Shown here piece by piece: positions 42,491 through 56,700 of a stretch of DNA of 64,000 nt. The stretch covers positions 205,118,978 through 205,182,977 of the forward strand of contig CP136066.1 in assembly GCA_032622095.1 (NCBI GenBank), written 5' to 3'. Made by a program: the position numbers and the translations under genes. How positions within the stretch are numbered: the first letter of the stretch is position 1; the number at the start of each line of letters is the position of its first letter. The notes beneath the pieces were generated by a model. The model did no database searches, was not told where the DNA came from, and worked only from the letters and a program-made list of their open reading frames with translations. The DNA is from Siphonodentalium dalli (taxonomy: Eukaryota > Mollusca > Scaphopoda > Gadilida > Siphonodentaliidae).

Positions 42491-44119
42491 ACAGGTGGTG
42501 CAGAGATACATATATGTTGAATGTTGGTGAAACGGGTTTCCGTAGAATAAAATTATTTGTAGTCGTGACGTCATTGATATTTGTGCACACAGAACCATGT
42601 GCTGTTTGTTATGAAAGTCGGTGCAGATGATTGCTGTAAGAAAGTTTTTTCTGTCAGATTTCCGCGGGACATATCGCGATGGGAATGATCACTATCAAAT
42701 TTCAATATCATGACATCTGACTATGGACAAGGAGCGACTCACTGACCTTTCGGAAACCGGTGCTTTGGTTAGTCGACATAGAAATTTTAGATTCCAATTT
42801 CGACATCGAGAAATGAGTGGCATACAAATTACAATCATATTCATAATATATAATAATAATATATTAAACAATGCTGAATGCACAATCCACTGAATGTGAC
42901 TGAAGAATGGAACAAATTCACGGGGTCCGTGACTACCCGACCCGAGACGCCCCGCCCCCTTTCACTCCGAGACAACCCGCCCCTAAAATTAATTAGTGGT
43001 AATTAGTGGCTAATTAGGAGGTGTGACTGTGAGGGGATTTACAGGTATATGAGATGTTAGTCCCACAAATTAGACTACAGTATTCGGATTAATACATATT
43101 TTAATATTTGGACATTTAGTCACTACCTATATAGATACTTATACTTATTGCAGACTGAATATATACATGTATACCCATATCAAACATATGTGCTCCCATA
43201 AGGATGGTTCTCCTGATACAGGAGGAATGTACAGAGAAGTTCCAGTTCCTACCAATATTTTGCAAGTGTGGTCAGATTAAAATCTGTATTAAAAATCCTA
43301 AGAACGACAACTCTTGAAAAACCTACGAACTCTACACCTTCCGTCCTTCTGTACTATAAAGTTCAACTGTTACTATTGCGAAGAGTTACAAGAAGTATGA
43401 TAACGGAACAATTAACAATGATGATGATGAGTCAGATAAATGTAGTTGGTAAAAAGCGATATATAACACACCTACATGGTAACATAATGTTGAAATTCTT
43501 GAAGCAGTATTGAACTCAAATAAATTGCCATTTGAGGCTTTTACTAGTTCAGATCATGTACTTTTTATGGCAGTTATTCATTTCCACTCAATTTGTATAC
43601 TAGTACTTGTTTAGAATGCTCTCACCAAAATTTTCCTTTCAAAACTATGAATAAAGTCATCTTTTTGGTAATTTACCTGTATATTGTTATAAGGTATGCT
43701 TGATGTGTGCTACAGATAGCATAGATTCATTCATGTGGTGTACCATCTTAACATTTAAGTTTTCTGTGTAGGTCCATCTAAATTGATTTGGCGGTGTCAT
43801 ATGTTATTTGGTGCTTTTCTTTATGACGAAGTTTCCCAATGTTGAGACTTATCTTTGTCCAACAATAATTTTCCTCATTTCATTGGTAAGTGAGCAATAC
43901 ATGTATATGGCACCTCCGATTTTCAAAATTAACAGACTGGATGTTAACGTGATTAAAGTAATAATTTTTAACGTCAGATGTGATTAGGTTAGCTGCTAAT
44001 TTAATTTGGGGATAATTGTGTTGATTGATTAAAAGTGGGGGCGGGCTAACTGTGGCCATACAGGTTATTAAATACTTAATTGAACTTAGCTTCAGATGTG
44101 AGGTATTAATCAAAGCTTA
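42491..44119. other. No gene seen; possible decayed coding near 43200-43500
   Basis: Coding-like scraps (FLPIFCKCGQIKICIKNPK, then KTYELYTFRPSVL after a stop) at 43230-43370 suggest an old degenerate element. I cannot assign it. The first coding exon of STYX is not visible here. Confidence 0.35.
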
Positions 44120-44465
44120 CCGCTATACTTAAAGTAATTGACCACCAATAACGTGGTGTCACCCCGTTAATATGGCAGTACTATACCGCGGTATCCTCCA
44201 ATACCGCGGTACTGATACCGCTTGTTAACCCGAACAAGTATGTGTGAGTAAATACCTCCCCTAAAAGAGTTCCATGAAAATCACCGCGGTATTCAACAAA
44301 ATTAATGCGGTGCCCGCTAAAAGACCACGGTATCATTATCGCCCAATACCGTAACTCCACGCCATGACCGTCTCGATACCGCTACCGTTTATTACCGGTA
44401 TCACTGCGGTCATGACCGGGGTATCACCCCGTTTTTCTGGTCAATTACTTTGAGAATAGCGGTAC
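44120..44465. mobile_element. MITE rich in taccgcggta palindromes
   Basis: Ends are taccgctat.ct.aaagtaattgacca and its inverted form at about 44440-44465, a TIR of about 27 bp with three mismatches, with subterminal ggtgtcaccccg/ggggtatcacccc. Internal taccgcggtatcc palindromes repeat. Confidence 0.6.
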
Positions 44466-44681
44466 CTGACAGCTTAATCAAGAATTGAAAACCTCACACT
44501 ATCTTGACAAAGTTAGTTTGAGCTTAATTGTCATTTTTAAGTTTAAAAAAATTAATTTGTTATCACTTATTGTGACATGTGACATGTCATAAGGGTGGGA
44601 ATGACTGTGGAATGTTTGATTTCAGTAGATTAGGAAACTGCTTGTAACCCGTTTGAAACTGATGTTGATTGATCTTTTCAG

Positions 44682-44714
44682 GACTGGTCCTACAGCATGC
44701 GAAGAGATATGCAG
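44682..44714 (+). CDS. STYX: STYX exon a
   Basis: tttcag acceptor, gcag/gtact donor. 33 nt, phase 0: DWSYSMRRDMQ. Confidence 0.85.
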
Positions 44715-47700
44715 GTACTAGTACTAAGTTGAAAGTTCCACATACATGTACCTCGATGTAATTCGCAGCCATCTGGTGAAAATTATTTTCATTTGAGTTA
44801 GAACTAAATTATGCAATAATATAGCATGCCTTGTTCAACCATTCTTTATCATTTATGGTTTATCTTTTACTGATATACTCAATCTATTATCAAACACTGC
44901 AATAACTGTTTGATTGAACAGTAAATTACCTTTCATTGATGCTGTGGATCTATGCTCGTAAATATTATACCATTTTGACTTTTTATATGCCAATTTTATA
45001 ATCATACACCCATTTAAAAAAATATGACATATTATTTTATTGGTCTCCCCATCTGTTCGCTTTTGATTTCTGGATGAAAACTTGAGTAAGTCTAAACTGA
45101 ATGGAAAGAATTTGGTATGTTAATTTACTAGCCCAAAATACAGATCAAGTTCAAACTTGGGTTCTACTCCCCAATTTGCATCAGAGCTTAAGTTTTCTGT
45201 GTTGGAATTACGATGGGCATATTTTGCCATGCCCTAGCGATGCTATTGTTAAATCTCTGAAGTCCAGATTTCATAAATTGTCATAAGAAATAATGTGTTC
45301 AATATTGAATTGGATGGCGACACAGCTTTATTGCAAATTTGAACATTATATTAATTAGAAAAAAATCTTTGAGTTAAATTACTGCTATTTTAGGTAAATT
45401 TTTGCTTTATTTTACAGTCATCGGCAAAGCAGTCAATATTGCAGAATGTTGTGAAAATAATTCAATCTAAAACAACAAACTACTTTTAAAATTTATTTTA
45501 TAGGAAGTGATTCCACGGTTATATCTAGGACCATATGCAGTTGCCATGAGAAATAAGGTAGCATAATGTTCATTATTATAACTAATACCTAGAATAACCT
45601 AGAATATTGAACATGTTTCGAATTGAATTGTAGATAATATGACCATCTCTACCAGTTTATAGCAATGGAGAGATGGTTCTAACACATGTTTTATTATATG
45701 GTAGTTCTCCAGTTTTCAAAAGCTCATTTTCAGGAATATCTCTATAGTATATGTGACCCGCCATATCAAATCCAGTCGTAAGTCGGGATTTTTTTACCCT
45801 GTGCCAATGCATTCTCTTATATATGCGAGTCGACTATAGGTCGCCTCGCATATATAAGAGAATGCATTGGCCTAACAATTTTTTACAATTTTAATAAATT
45901 TTTCTTGTATTCTTTAACAATTTTATACTTTCACCCATACAGAGCCCCAGACAAACATGAGCAGACGACACTCTTCTATATGCTTCTATATATGTGTGGC
46001 CACAGTGTGGGGCTCCTTGCAGGGTAATGGATGTTTTTTATTTTATGTCCTAAAAATTGTAAGAAACATTTATTTAAAAAAAATGATAACAAATTGTTAG
46101 GCCAATGCATTCTCTTATATATGCAAGGCGACCTATGGTCGACTCGCATATATAAGAGAATGCATTGGCACAGGGTAAAAAAAAATCCCGACTTACGACT
46201 GAATTTGATATGGCGGGTCACATATTGTCGTTATTTAATGGCATGCTTCTTTCTTGTGCACATACATGTAACATAATAGAGAATCATTACAATACTGTAA
46301 AACCTCTACAAACCGAACATGCTGAACTTTTGTTCGTTTAATAGAGGTGTTTGGTTTATAGAAAACATGAAATTGCCATCACAATGACGAAAATCAAGAC
46401 AAAAATACTCCCAACATGAATACTGTAACTTGAATAAACAACACGAAAAATTATTTATGTAAATCTGGCGATGCATGCATACATATAAAACAAACATAAA
46501 CTTTAAAAACCGACTTTATGAAGAATTTGTGGAAGTTTTTTAATTACATGCTACGCTCTTTTTAGTTTCTATTATGGCCTTTGCATGGTATAGATTGTAA
46601 ATCGTTTATAAACTTGAATTGAATTAAATGATGTGTACAACGGCTGTATAACCTCGGGTTCTATTCTTCTGGGTGAAATGTTTTGGTGACAAATGTAAAA
46701 CAGCAGATTTTCAGGAATCTAGTTTTTTATATTGACAGCACTTGTGAAATATCCATTCAACTTTAATGTATCAATTGATGTAAAGACAGACTGCCAATGA
46801 TGTATTGTAACTGTGAATTCTTAATTCTTCATTAAAAGTGTGAAACATAGCGATCTAATCTAACAAATGTTATTATTGTCGGGCTAAAAGCTTTAGCCGT
46901 ATAAAAGAAAACTGATTTAGAATATACTAGTAAGTTATATAATGGCATGTGTATTCCATGGTGCATGCATATTTGGTTTCCGGAGGTCAGAATTAACATG
47001 TCGGGTCACTTACTAACTCAATAGTCCCTTTTTGGGTTTGGAATGGAGAGGTTCTGGATTACTGAGGTAATTATTAGTGATATTACACTTGGTTGAATTC
47101 TGTCTGGATTGGGCAGTTTGTTCGTAATGAAGAGGAATTTGGTTTATAGAGGGTTCGGTTTGGAGAGGTTTTACTGTACTGAAGAAATATGTCAAACCTT
47201 GTCTGTTGTTACTATGAAGTTGAAATTTATTTAAATTTTCTTCCCTAAAACTTTCTTCTATGTTCACTTTTTTTTGTGCAGCTCGATACATTGCAGAAAT
47301 GTGGGATCACTCATATTGTATGCATAAGGCAGAATGTGGAGTCACATTTCATCCGTCCCAATTTCCCGGACCATTTCAAGTGAGTAAAATACTTGTATAT
47401 TGAGGATTTCCCTCTTTTCAATTGGGTACCGTGTTCAATGCTATTAAGTCCATTATGAACACTGATATTTATATTGTCTCATCTACAGTGTGGATGTTGA
47501 TGGTATCATGTATGGCAGACTTAGTGTCGGAGCAGTGCATAAAATTTGAAGTGAAAAATCGTGTCATTTGTGTACAGGTTAATACGCAAAATAAAAGGCT
47601 ATCAAATGCCTCCCTCCCCTTCATTGGAGGGAACAAAATATACATATTTTACTTCTTGGTAGTGTAGATAAACACTCCAAATATTTTGCTTTGAAGAGTG

Positions 47701-50700
47701 ATTGGCATGACATGCGTAGTGGTAGTATCTCATTCGATAGCCCCCTTAACTCTATATAGTTTATAGAATCACAATTAAACTTTGCCTTCCACAAGGAAAG
47801 GCTAGTTTAATTAATTAATTAACTGGTATTCAGGATACACCCTCTCTATTAACTGGTATTCAGTATGCACCCCTCTCTATTAACTGGTATTTGGGATTCA
47901 CCCCTCTTTGTTAACTGGTATTCAGATACACCCCTCTCTGTTAACTGGTATTCAGTATGCACCCCTCTCTGTTAACTGGTATTTGGGATTCACCCCTCTT
48001 TGTTAACTGGTATTCAGATACACCCCTCTCTGTTAACTGGTATTCATGATTCACCCCTTTCTGTTAACTGGTATTCATGATTCACCCCTTTCTGTTAACT
48101 GGTATTCATGATTCACCCCTCTCTGTTAACTGGTATTCACGATTCACCCCTTTCTGTTAACTGGTATTCATGATTCACCCCTTTCTGTTAACTGGTATTC
48201 AGTATGCACCCCTTTCTGTTAACTGGTATTTGGGATTCACCCCTCTTTGTTAACTGGTATTCAGATACACCCCTCTCTGTTAACTGGTATTCATGATTCA
48301 CACCTCTCTATTAACTGGTATTCAGTATGCACCCCTCTCTGTTAACTGGTATTCAGTATGCACCCCTCTCTGTTAACTGGTATTTGGGATTCACCCCTCT
48401 TTGTTAACTGGTATTCAGATACACCCCTCTCTGTTAACTGGTATTCAGTATGCACCCCTCTCTGTTAACTGGTATTTGGGATTCACCCCTCTTTGTTAAC
48501 TGGTATTCAGATACACCCCTCTCTGTTAACTGGTATTCAGTATGCACCCCTCTCTATTAACTGGTATTCAGATACACCCCTCTCTGTTAACTGGTATTCA
48601 TGATTCACACCTCTCTATTAACTGATATTCATGATTCACACCTCTCTGTTAACTGGTATTCATGATTCACACCTCTCTGTTAACTGGTATTCATGATTCA
48701 CACCTCTCTGTTAACTGGTATTCAGGATTCACCCCTCTCTGTTAACTGGTATTCAGGATTCACCCCTCTCTGTTAACTGGTATTCAGGATTCACCCCTCT
48801 CTGTTAACTGGTATTCATGATTCACACCTCTCTGTTAACTGGTATTCATGATTCACCCCTCTCTGTTAACTGGTATTCAGGATTCACCCCTCTCTGTTAA
48901 CTGGTATTCAGGATTCACCCCTCTCTGTTAACTGGTATTCATGATTCACACCTCTCTGTTAACTGGTATTCAGGATTCACCCCTCTCTGTTAACTGGTAT
49001 TCAGGATTCACACCTCTCTATTAACTGGTATTCGGGATTCACCCTCTCTGTTAACTTGTATTCATGATTCACCCCTCTCTGTTAACTGGTATTCAGGATT
49101 CACCCCTCTCTGTTAACTGGTATTCAGGATTCACCCCTCTCTGTTAACTGGTATTCAGGATTCACCCCTCTCTGTTAACTGGTATTCATGATTCACCCCT
49201 CTCTGTTAACTGGTATTCATGATTCACCCCTCTCTGTTAACTGGTATTCAGGATTCACCCCTCTCTGTTAACTGGTATTCAGGATTCACCCCTCTCTGTT
49301 AACTGGTATTCAGGATTCACCCATCTCTGTTAACTGGTATTCTGGATTCACCCCTCTCTGTTAACTGGTATTCATGATTCACACATCTCTGTTAACTGGT
49401 ATTCATGATTCACCCCTCTCTGTTAACTGGTATTCATGATTCACCCCTCTCTATTAACTGGTATTCAGGATTCACCCCTCTCTGTTAACTGGTATTCAGG
49501 ATTCACCCCTCTCTGTTAACTGGTATTCATGATTCACACCTCTCTGTTAACTGGTATTCAGGATTCACCCCTCTCTGTTAACTGGTATTCAGGATTCACC
49601 CCTCTCTGTTAACTGGTATTCTGGATTCACCCCTCTCTGTTAACTGGTATTCGTGATTCACACCTCTCTGTTAACTGGTATTCATGATTCACACCTCTCT
49701 ATTAACTGGTATTCAGTATGCACCCCTCTCTATTAACTGGTATTCAGTATGCACCCCTCTCTGTTAACTGGTATTTGGGATTCACCCCTCTCTGTTAACT
49801 GGTATTCAGTATGCACCCCTCTCTGTTAACTGGTATTTGGGATTCACCCCTCTCTGTTAACTGGTATTCAGTATGCACCCTCTCTGTTAACTGGTATTCA
49901 GTATGCACCCATCTCTGTTAACTGGTATTTGGGATTCATCCCTCTCTGTTAACTGGTATTCAGTATGCACCCTCTCTGTTAACTGGTATTCAGTATGCAC
50001 CCCTCTCTATTAACTGGTATTTGGGATTCACCCCTCTTTGTTAACTGGTATTCAGATACACCCCTCTCTGTTAACTGGTATTCATGATTCACACCTCTCT
50101 ATTAACTGGTATTCAGTATGCACCCCTTTCTGTTAACTGGTATTTGGGATTCACCCCTCTTTGTTAACTGGTATTCAGATACACCCCTCTCTGTTAACTG
50201 GTATTCATGATTCACACCTCTCTATTAACTGGTATTCGGTATGCACCCCTCTCTGTTAACTGGTATTCAGTATGCACCCCTCTCTGTTAACTGGTATTTG
50301 GGATTCACCCCTCTTTGTTAACTGGTATTCAGATACACCCCTCTCTGTTAACTGGTATTCAGTATGCACCCCTTTCTGTTAACTGGTATTTGGGATTCAC
50401 CCCTCTTTGTTAACTGGTATTCAGATACACCCCTCTCTGTTAACTGGTATTCATGATTCACCCCTTTCTGTTAACTGGTATTCAGTATGCACCCCTTTCT
50501 GTTAACTGGTATTTGGGATTCACCCCTCTTTGTTAACTGGTATTCATGATTCAGGGGGGGGGGGGTAGCATGTCCTAACTAGAATACCTCATAAACATAG
50601 GTTTTATTTGCAGATGGCATGTGACCCAATTTAACAACTTGATTTCTATTGCCATCACCAAATTAGCTCACATTAATTTAGCAGTATGAATCACGTGGTT

Positions 50701-53700
50701 GACACATTAGCCTAACAATATTTACCTTGACCTTGTAAGCCAGCACATTCTCTTATATGTGCGAGGCTCTTTATGGGAGACTCGCAATAATAAGACAATG
50801 CATTTTCCACAGGATCTTTTATTCTGCAACAGAGCGGCTTCCGTCATGAATGGGTTAAAATATGTCTCGGATACTGGTGCTTAGCAAATCGTGTGTGGTC
50901 TCCGCCATCTGAAAAGACTGTAAATACTCATTGCATTTGATCTTCCTCTTACAGATACCTTGTGCTCGATGTAGCCGATAGCAGTACTGAGAACATTATT
51001 CAACACTTCAATAAGGTACCGGAAAATTTATTACTTGCCACTTGAAAATTGCACAATGACCACAATCATCGACAATGACGTAATTGGTTTGTATTGTCTG
51101 AGGATAAGAGAAATATTTGCATTGAACATTTTGAAAACTTCTTTATGGCAGTGCAATAAAAGATAGAAACGAACATTAAAGGTACTCAATCAGAATTAAC
51201 ACTCCAAAATTACTATTTCTTTGGCTTTGGGAGTAAAGAATATTTTATTCGAGTCGAGGAACCCACCCATCAAAGCTCAGAGTGATCAGATATCGATTTT
51301 TGAAGTTTGTTATTTCTCGAGATGGGCAATTAAATGTGGCCCAGAAACACGTGGTCAAACGGATGGTCTCAGAAAAATTGCAGCTGAAGATGGATAACTC
51401 TAAAATCAAGTGGTAATATGGCCAAATTTCGTGATACTTAAGTGATAATACGGCCATATTTTGTTGAACAAAATGTTGATAAATAACAAGTTTTGGGAAA
51501 TTTGATACCATAGTTGACAGTGGTTAGCATTATTTTGTTGCAATAAATCATTTCTGATAACTAAAGCGTATTTTGAAGAAATGTTGTTGTATCTTGATGA
51601 TATGGGGACCGTCTGATCGGATTGAGTACCTTTAACTTGATGTTATTATCAGGTAATCGTCAGACTGCCAACTATAGCGAAACAATCATTGCTCTATTAT
51701 TTATCGTATGATGCTTGTTCCATTTAGATTTATTCTCTATTCATATGTTTACAGGTACGAGATTTTCTGGATGAGTGTTATGAACAGAATGGATGTGCTT
51801 TAGTTCATGGTAATGCTGGCATTTCAAGAAGGTCAGTTGCAAGCCTTGAAATTGTGTGTCTGTCATTTGCAGAATGAGGTCCCCAGAGGGTGAATTTAGT
51901 GATGCTACCCCGCATAGCGGGCTAGCATCACCAAATTCACCCTCTGGGGACCTCATTCTGCTTACACCTCAGCAGAATGAGGTTCCCAGAGGGTGAATTT
52001 GGTGATGCTAGCCCGCTATGCAGGGTAGCATCACTAAATTCACCCTCTGGGAACCTCATTCTGCAAATGACAGACACACTATTTCAAGGCTTGGTCAGTT
52101 GAGTCATTTTCAAATGGTTGGTGCATATCTAGCACTGACAGTGGAAGTCTTGAGCTTGGTTCTAGAGCCCTTGTGCCATCCACTCGAATGTGGTCAGGGA
52201 CGTGGCTAGTATTAAAACGATTTGTTGATTATTCGACGTCGATGAATTGTTCACCAAAAGTCGACTCCAGAATCCCAAGTTGATTATTTGCATTTATATA
52301 TTAAATTGAGCATGCACTATATTTTAAGGGAACAATGATACAATATACCAACAACGGCACAGTGTTAAAATAAAAGCTGCACTATTTAGTAGAATTACTT
52401 ACACAAACACCAGTTATGAAATCGACAATTTTGCTAATAAATAAACATCGTTGCACGATGGCAGATCAAAGATCAGCCACACTTGGAATCCTTTGATGTT
52501 CTTTCAAGTTGTGCCCTAGAGCATTCTGTCAAAAAAATATCAAGCAGTTTAGAAACTGTATTTACTGAGTATAGGACGTCTGTGTAAAGGGTGTTCTGTG
52601 GAATCCGTTGCATTGTGCATTGGCACATTTTTGTGTTGTAATTGGAATGCAGATAATAACACTAAGGCGTTTTCATACATGACAAAGAGATTCTATTTTC
52701 AATGCAAAGTCGTAACACATACCTTATGTGGTAATTAAGTGTGTGCGTCATGATGTTTCTTATTTTTCAATTGATATATTATAGCGTCTCTCTGCAAAGA
52801 AAAGGAAAGTCAACTTTATTGATATTCCAGTAACAGTTAGAGCTGTTGGAATTTGACAGGTTTGACATTGGCTTGGCCGCTATGAGCGATGTGCAATTGT
52901 TGGATTGTAGACTGTTTGAATCTCGCGCCAAGTTGTGACCCTTGAGCAAGGTCGCTCGTACTGTGTCTGCTTTGCACCACCCATGCGTTATAAGGGTACC
53001 TGAGCCGTGAAAGATCTTGTCAGTATGCTAGCCATATGGTATCCTGGCATACTCCCGGCTGTACCTCCCCCTGTCCCCGGGGAGCAGTAGATGGTTACTG
53101 AATGTTCAGGCTCATCAGGGTAATAATTGTAAAACATTGAGCGCTTTGGGCCTCATGGGAAAGGCGCTTTACAAATGCTATACATTATTATTATTATCAT
53201 AGAACTCATTTATAACAGATAGATTGATTTGCAATATTCAATGTTGAACTGATCAGCTGCAATCGGACGCTCAATGCACCTGTGTGAATAAACAGATAGT
53301 GTCATCTCAATGCAATGCAGTCTAAACTACTTTATAATATCATGCCTAATGTTGCTTGTGTTATCTTTCCAGCGCAGCTTTTGTGATTGCGTACCTCATG
53401 GAGAAGTTAGATCTGTCGTATAAGTAAGTAGATATGAGTATAAATCAGTTATAACATATATTATAAGTAAGTGGAGATGATCATGATTTCATCAGATACA
53501 CATCAGTTATAACAGAAGTTTTGGGCTGATGCAGCTAGCTGGTGTGTTTTTGTTTTCAATTTCTAAACAGTTGAGGTTCTAACAGAAAGATGTAACAATA
53601 TATTTAAATGGCCGCATTTTCCCTCAAATTATGAGTTGTTGACCAATTTCCTTTGAGTTGTCTTCAGAATCTTTCATCTGATTTGATTCGAAATTGGGTG

Positions 53701-56700
53701 TCGTGATTCAAATTGTATCGAATCATTGGCACAAGTTGCGTTCTCATTAATTCAACAGACCACTATGCTTTTTCGCGAAGATATATTATGATCCCAATAA
53801 AAGACCACACATGCAAATAACACTGTTGTTGACTGAGATGTACTATAGACCACCAAAGCATTGTAAGACTCATTTCACTGTCTTCAATATTGCTTCTGAT
53901 AATGTTTCATTATTGTATAGCAGAGATGGCCACAAAGGATGGGCACTTAATATTAAGTTAGATATGCTTTTGATCCATTTATATATAATATTTACATTGT
54001 ATACTGCCGATCACTTATCATTGTTATTAAAATTATGAGTTAAAGGGGTACTGTACACAGAGATAGGCAATTTTTTTTTTTACTCCCATTGAAATAACTT
54101 TCAAGTTAGATTGTGTTCGTGTTATATGAGTTTCGTATAAACCTAATTTAGCGAAGAAAATATTGATCTTGGAAAGAAAAATATTACGATTTCAAACTAC
54201 GCGCCATGTTTTTGACCTTCACCGGAGAAGACGCAGGTCTCAGGAAGAACCGGAAGTTTATTGCTCACAGCTTCGATTGATGCATTCAATCTCTTCCATC
54301 GAACAATCTCACTCCCTATAAAAGTACTTGACGCTTTATGACTCTTGTTTCTTTCTCCTTTTTTCCGAATCGGTTATAACGGGCCTTCCTTTTGCAGGTA
54401 ACATGTTTTGTTTGCAACTCAATAATGTTCGCGAACGGTCGTCAATAAAAGACACGCAGCAGATGCGATTTCAAGAACGGTAACTCGTAATGGCATAATT
54501 CGCCATTTTATGACTCAAGCCATAAATGAATTTATATTAAATAATTCAATTTTACTTTTACGATAGCCTGTTATTAACCGGAACGTTTTGAGTAGACATC
54601 GTCGACTCAAATTAGTTATTTTATAATATAATATTCATATTAGATCTCTATTGTCACCGGGAATTTATTGAAATTGGTGTACATTACCCCTTTAAATGAG
54701 CAAATTAATACTTTAAGAGAAAACAATACAAAAAAAAAATTCCAATCCACAAACATGTATGACTTCAGTACATACATGATTGATTAACTGGTTCAACTAT
54801 TGCTTGAAATGTGTTTTGATCTAAATCAATTGGCTCAACTTGTGTTCATTGCTTTTTAAGGAACTAACAATTTTGATGGTAAAGTTAATACACAGAATGA
54901 CACGATGTGTAAATTGGTTTGTCGATACAGAATTAAAAATACAGGATTAGAAGGGTTATTTAGGCTTATACAGGGCATCTTTGTCACGTGTGATGATTCT
55001 TTTATTTAAATAGTTCCAGTTTCATGGTTGAGGCGAACGTCATGTACGTCATTTTACGTCAACGAGATGCGTATGGAACATACGTTCCATATGGATTTGT
55101 AAATATGGAACAGCAATAACACTGTACGTTTAGGAACAATCGTGTAATAAATGATGGTTTTTTTCTAAATTCAGCCCGGTTAGGCCCCGTCATTGGAAAC
55201 ACTAACTAGGCATCGTGCCATTTTCAAAACGCGAAGACTTCTTAGCATACTAGAATCTTGGTGCCCAACTAAAAGCTTCACTTGAGTAAATGGAATTCCC
55301 TCTGCCAAAAAATAGAGAAAATTTTATGACAATGTTTACATTAGGCCACATGTTTCTCAGGCACGTTTATTTTCAAAACAAGGGGGGAGGCAGGTATTTA
55401 TTTTAGACCAAAATTTACCGGGAGGCAGGTTTTTATGTCTGAATTTTTATGGGGAAAATTTTGCGGGAGGCAGGTTTTTATATGTGACTTTTTACAAAAA
55501 AAATTATATTGGGAGGTGCGCTACGAGATGCCTGTTCAAGATTCAAGATGCCAAAATGTGTCTCCCTTCATAGGTGGATGAAAAAATTGATATATAATAT
55601 ACTACCATGCAGTACATGTATGGCAAATTGATATTAATAACATTGACTGAACTGAATTATTTAAGTGATATTTAAAATATTCAGTTCAGTCAATGCTATT
55701 AATATCAATTTGCCATACATGTACTGCATGTAGTAGAATTTAAAACTAGTTTTTAATATACAGCATGGAGATTTGGATTTTGGGGGTAAATTAAAATATG
55801 ACTGGCTGTTTTGATTTTGATTGAAATTTTAATGTAAAATAAAAAGTGAATGGAAGGTGCAGGTAATCCATCTGTACTACTGTGCTATTGGTTTTTCGTA
55901 TATTTATTTGGAAGAAGCGGCCAACTATGTCCGCAACTTCAGCCGCATTCAGCTCCATCGATACACGGTCGAACTCATCCGTCTTTCGTTTGGAAACACT
56001 GACATTTACGCCAAATTACGGAACTCTCATCACATTCACAATGAACGGATTTATCCTTCATAAAATTGTGTTGTGTCGGAAGTGTCTATGTTGATTATCC
56101 TCCATGGAATCAATACATGTCCATTTTCAATCACGAAAATATTTAGCAGCGCCAAGTTTTTGGTTGGCAATTATCGCAATACGGCAGGGGAACACTGACG
56201 TTCGTACTCATATTTCACCAATTTTTGTACCTAGCTTGTACCTAAGTTTCACGGGAAAATGGCTAATTTGATTCTATTTGTCGTTATATACATATTTATC
56301 ACCCCATTATTCATTTTCATAAAAATAAAATAAAAGAAGCCGAAGATGACATGTGCAATATGTTTGAAGCATGAATTTGGCGATAAGTTGTTATCAGAGT
56401 ACGTTATACTTGTGATGGTTACGTTACGCACACAGTGTTCCCCTATCGTATTGCGATAATCGCTAACCCATGTTTTTTGAGGTGGTGCGTTCGATATGCG
56501 TTCGGAGTAGTTGGAAGTAGAGTTATCCCTCTATAACCAATGACCGGCTTACTGCAGTTACACACATGATATAAACGGAACACGCGGTGCACATTTATAG
56601 CAGGCGGGCACTTTATATACTTTTTATTTTCGTTGTCGAATAAAAAGCTCCCAGCGGCGGATTTTTAAGGGGGGCGGCGGTGCCTGAGAAACATAATTAA

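Larger units (their letters stand above)
45752..46222. mobile_element. TA-type MITE with tgtgacccgccat termini
   Basis: Inverted ends TGTGACCCGCCATATCAAAT and its complement are flanked by TA (45750-45751, 46223-46224). The TIRs run about 120 bp and include the hairpin repeat of the tatataagagaatgcattgg family at both ends. It sits in the STYX intron after exon b. Confidence 0.85.

Noticed and set aside
43200-43510. Coding-like scraps as a host exon upstream of STYX
   Set aside because: Several stops, no splice-consistent borders and no match to the STYX N-terminus.
47817-50553. Repeat array considered as CRISPR
   Set aside because: Units are directly tandem with no unique spacers and lie in a eukaryotic intron.
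55857-56094. Two overlapping frames near 55.9 kb considered as a further STYX exon
   Set aside because: Neither matches STYX sequence; exon g at 57579 follows exon f in phase without them.
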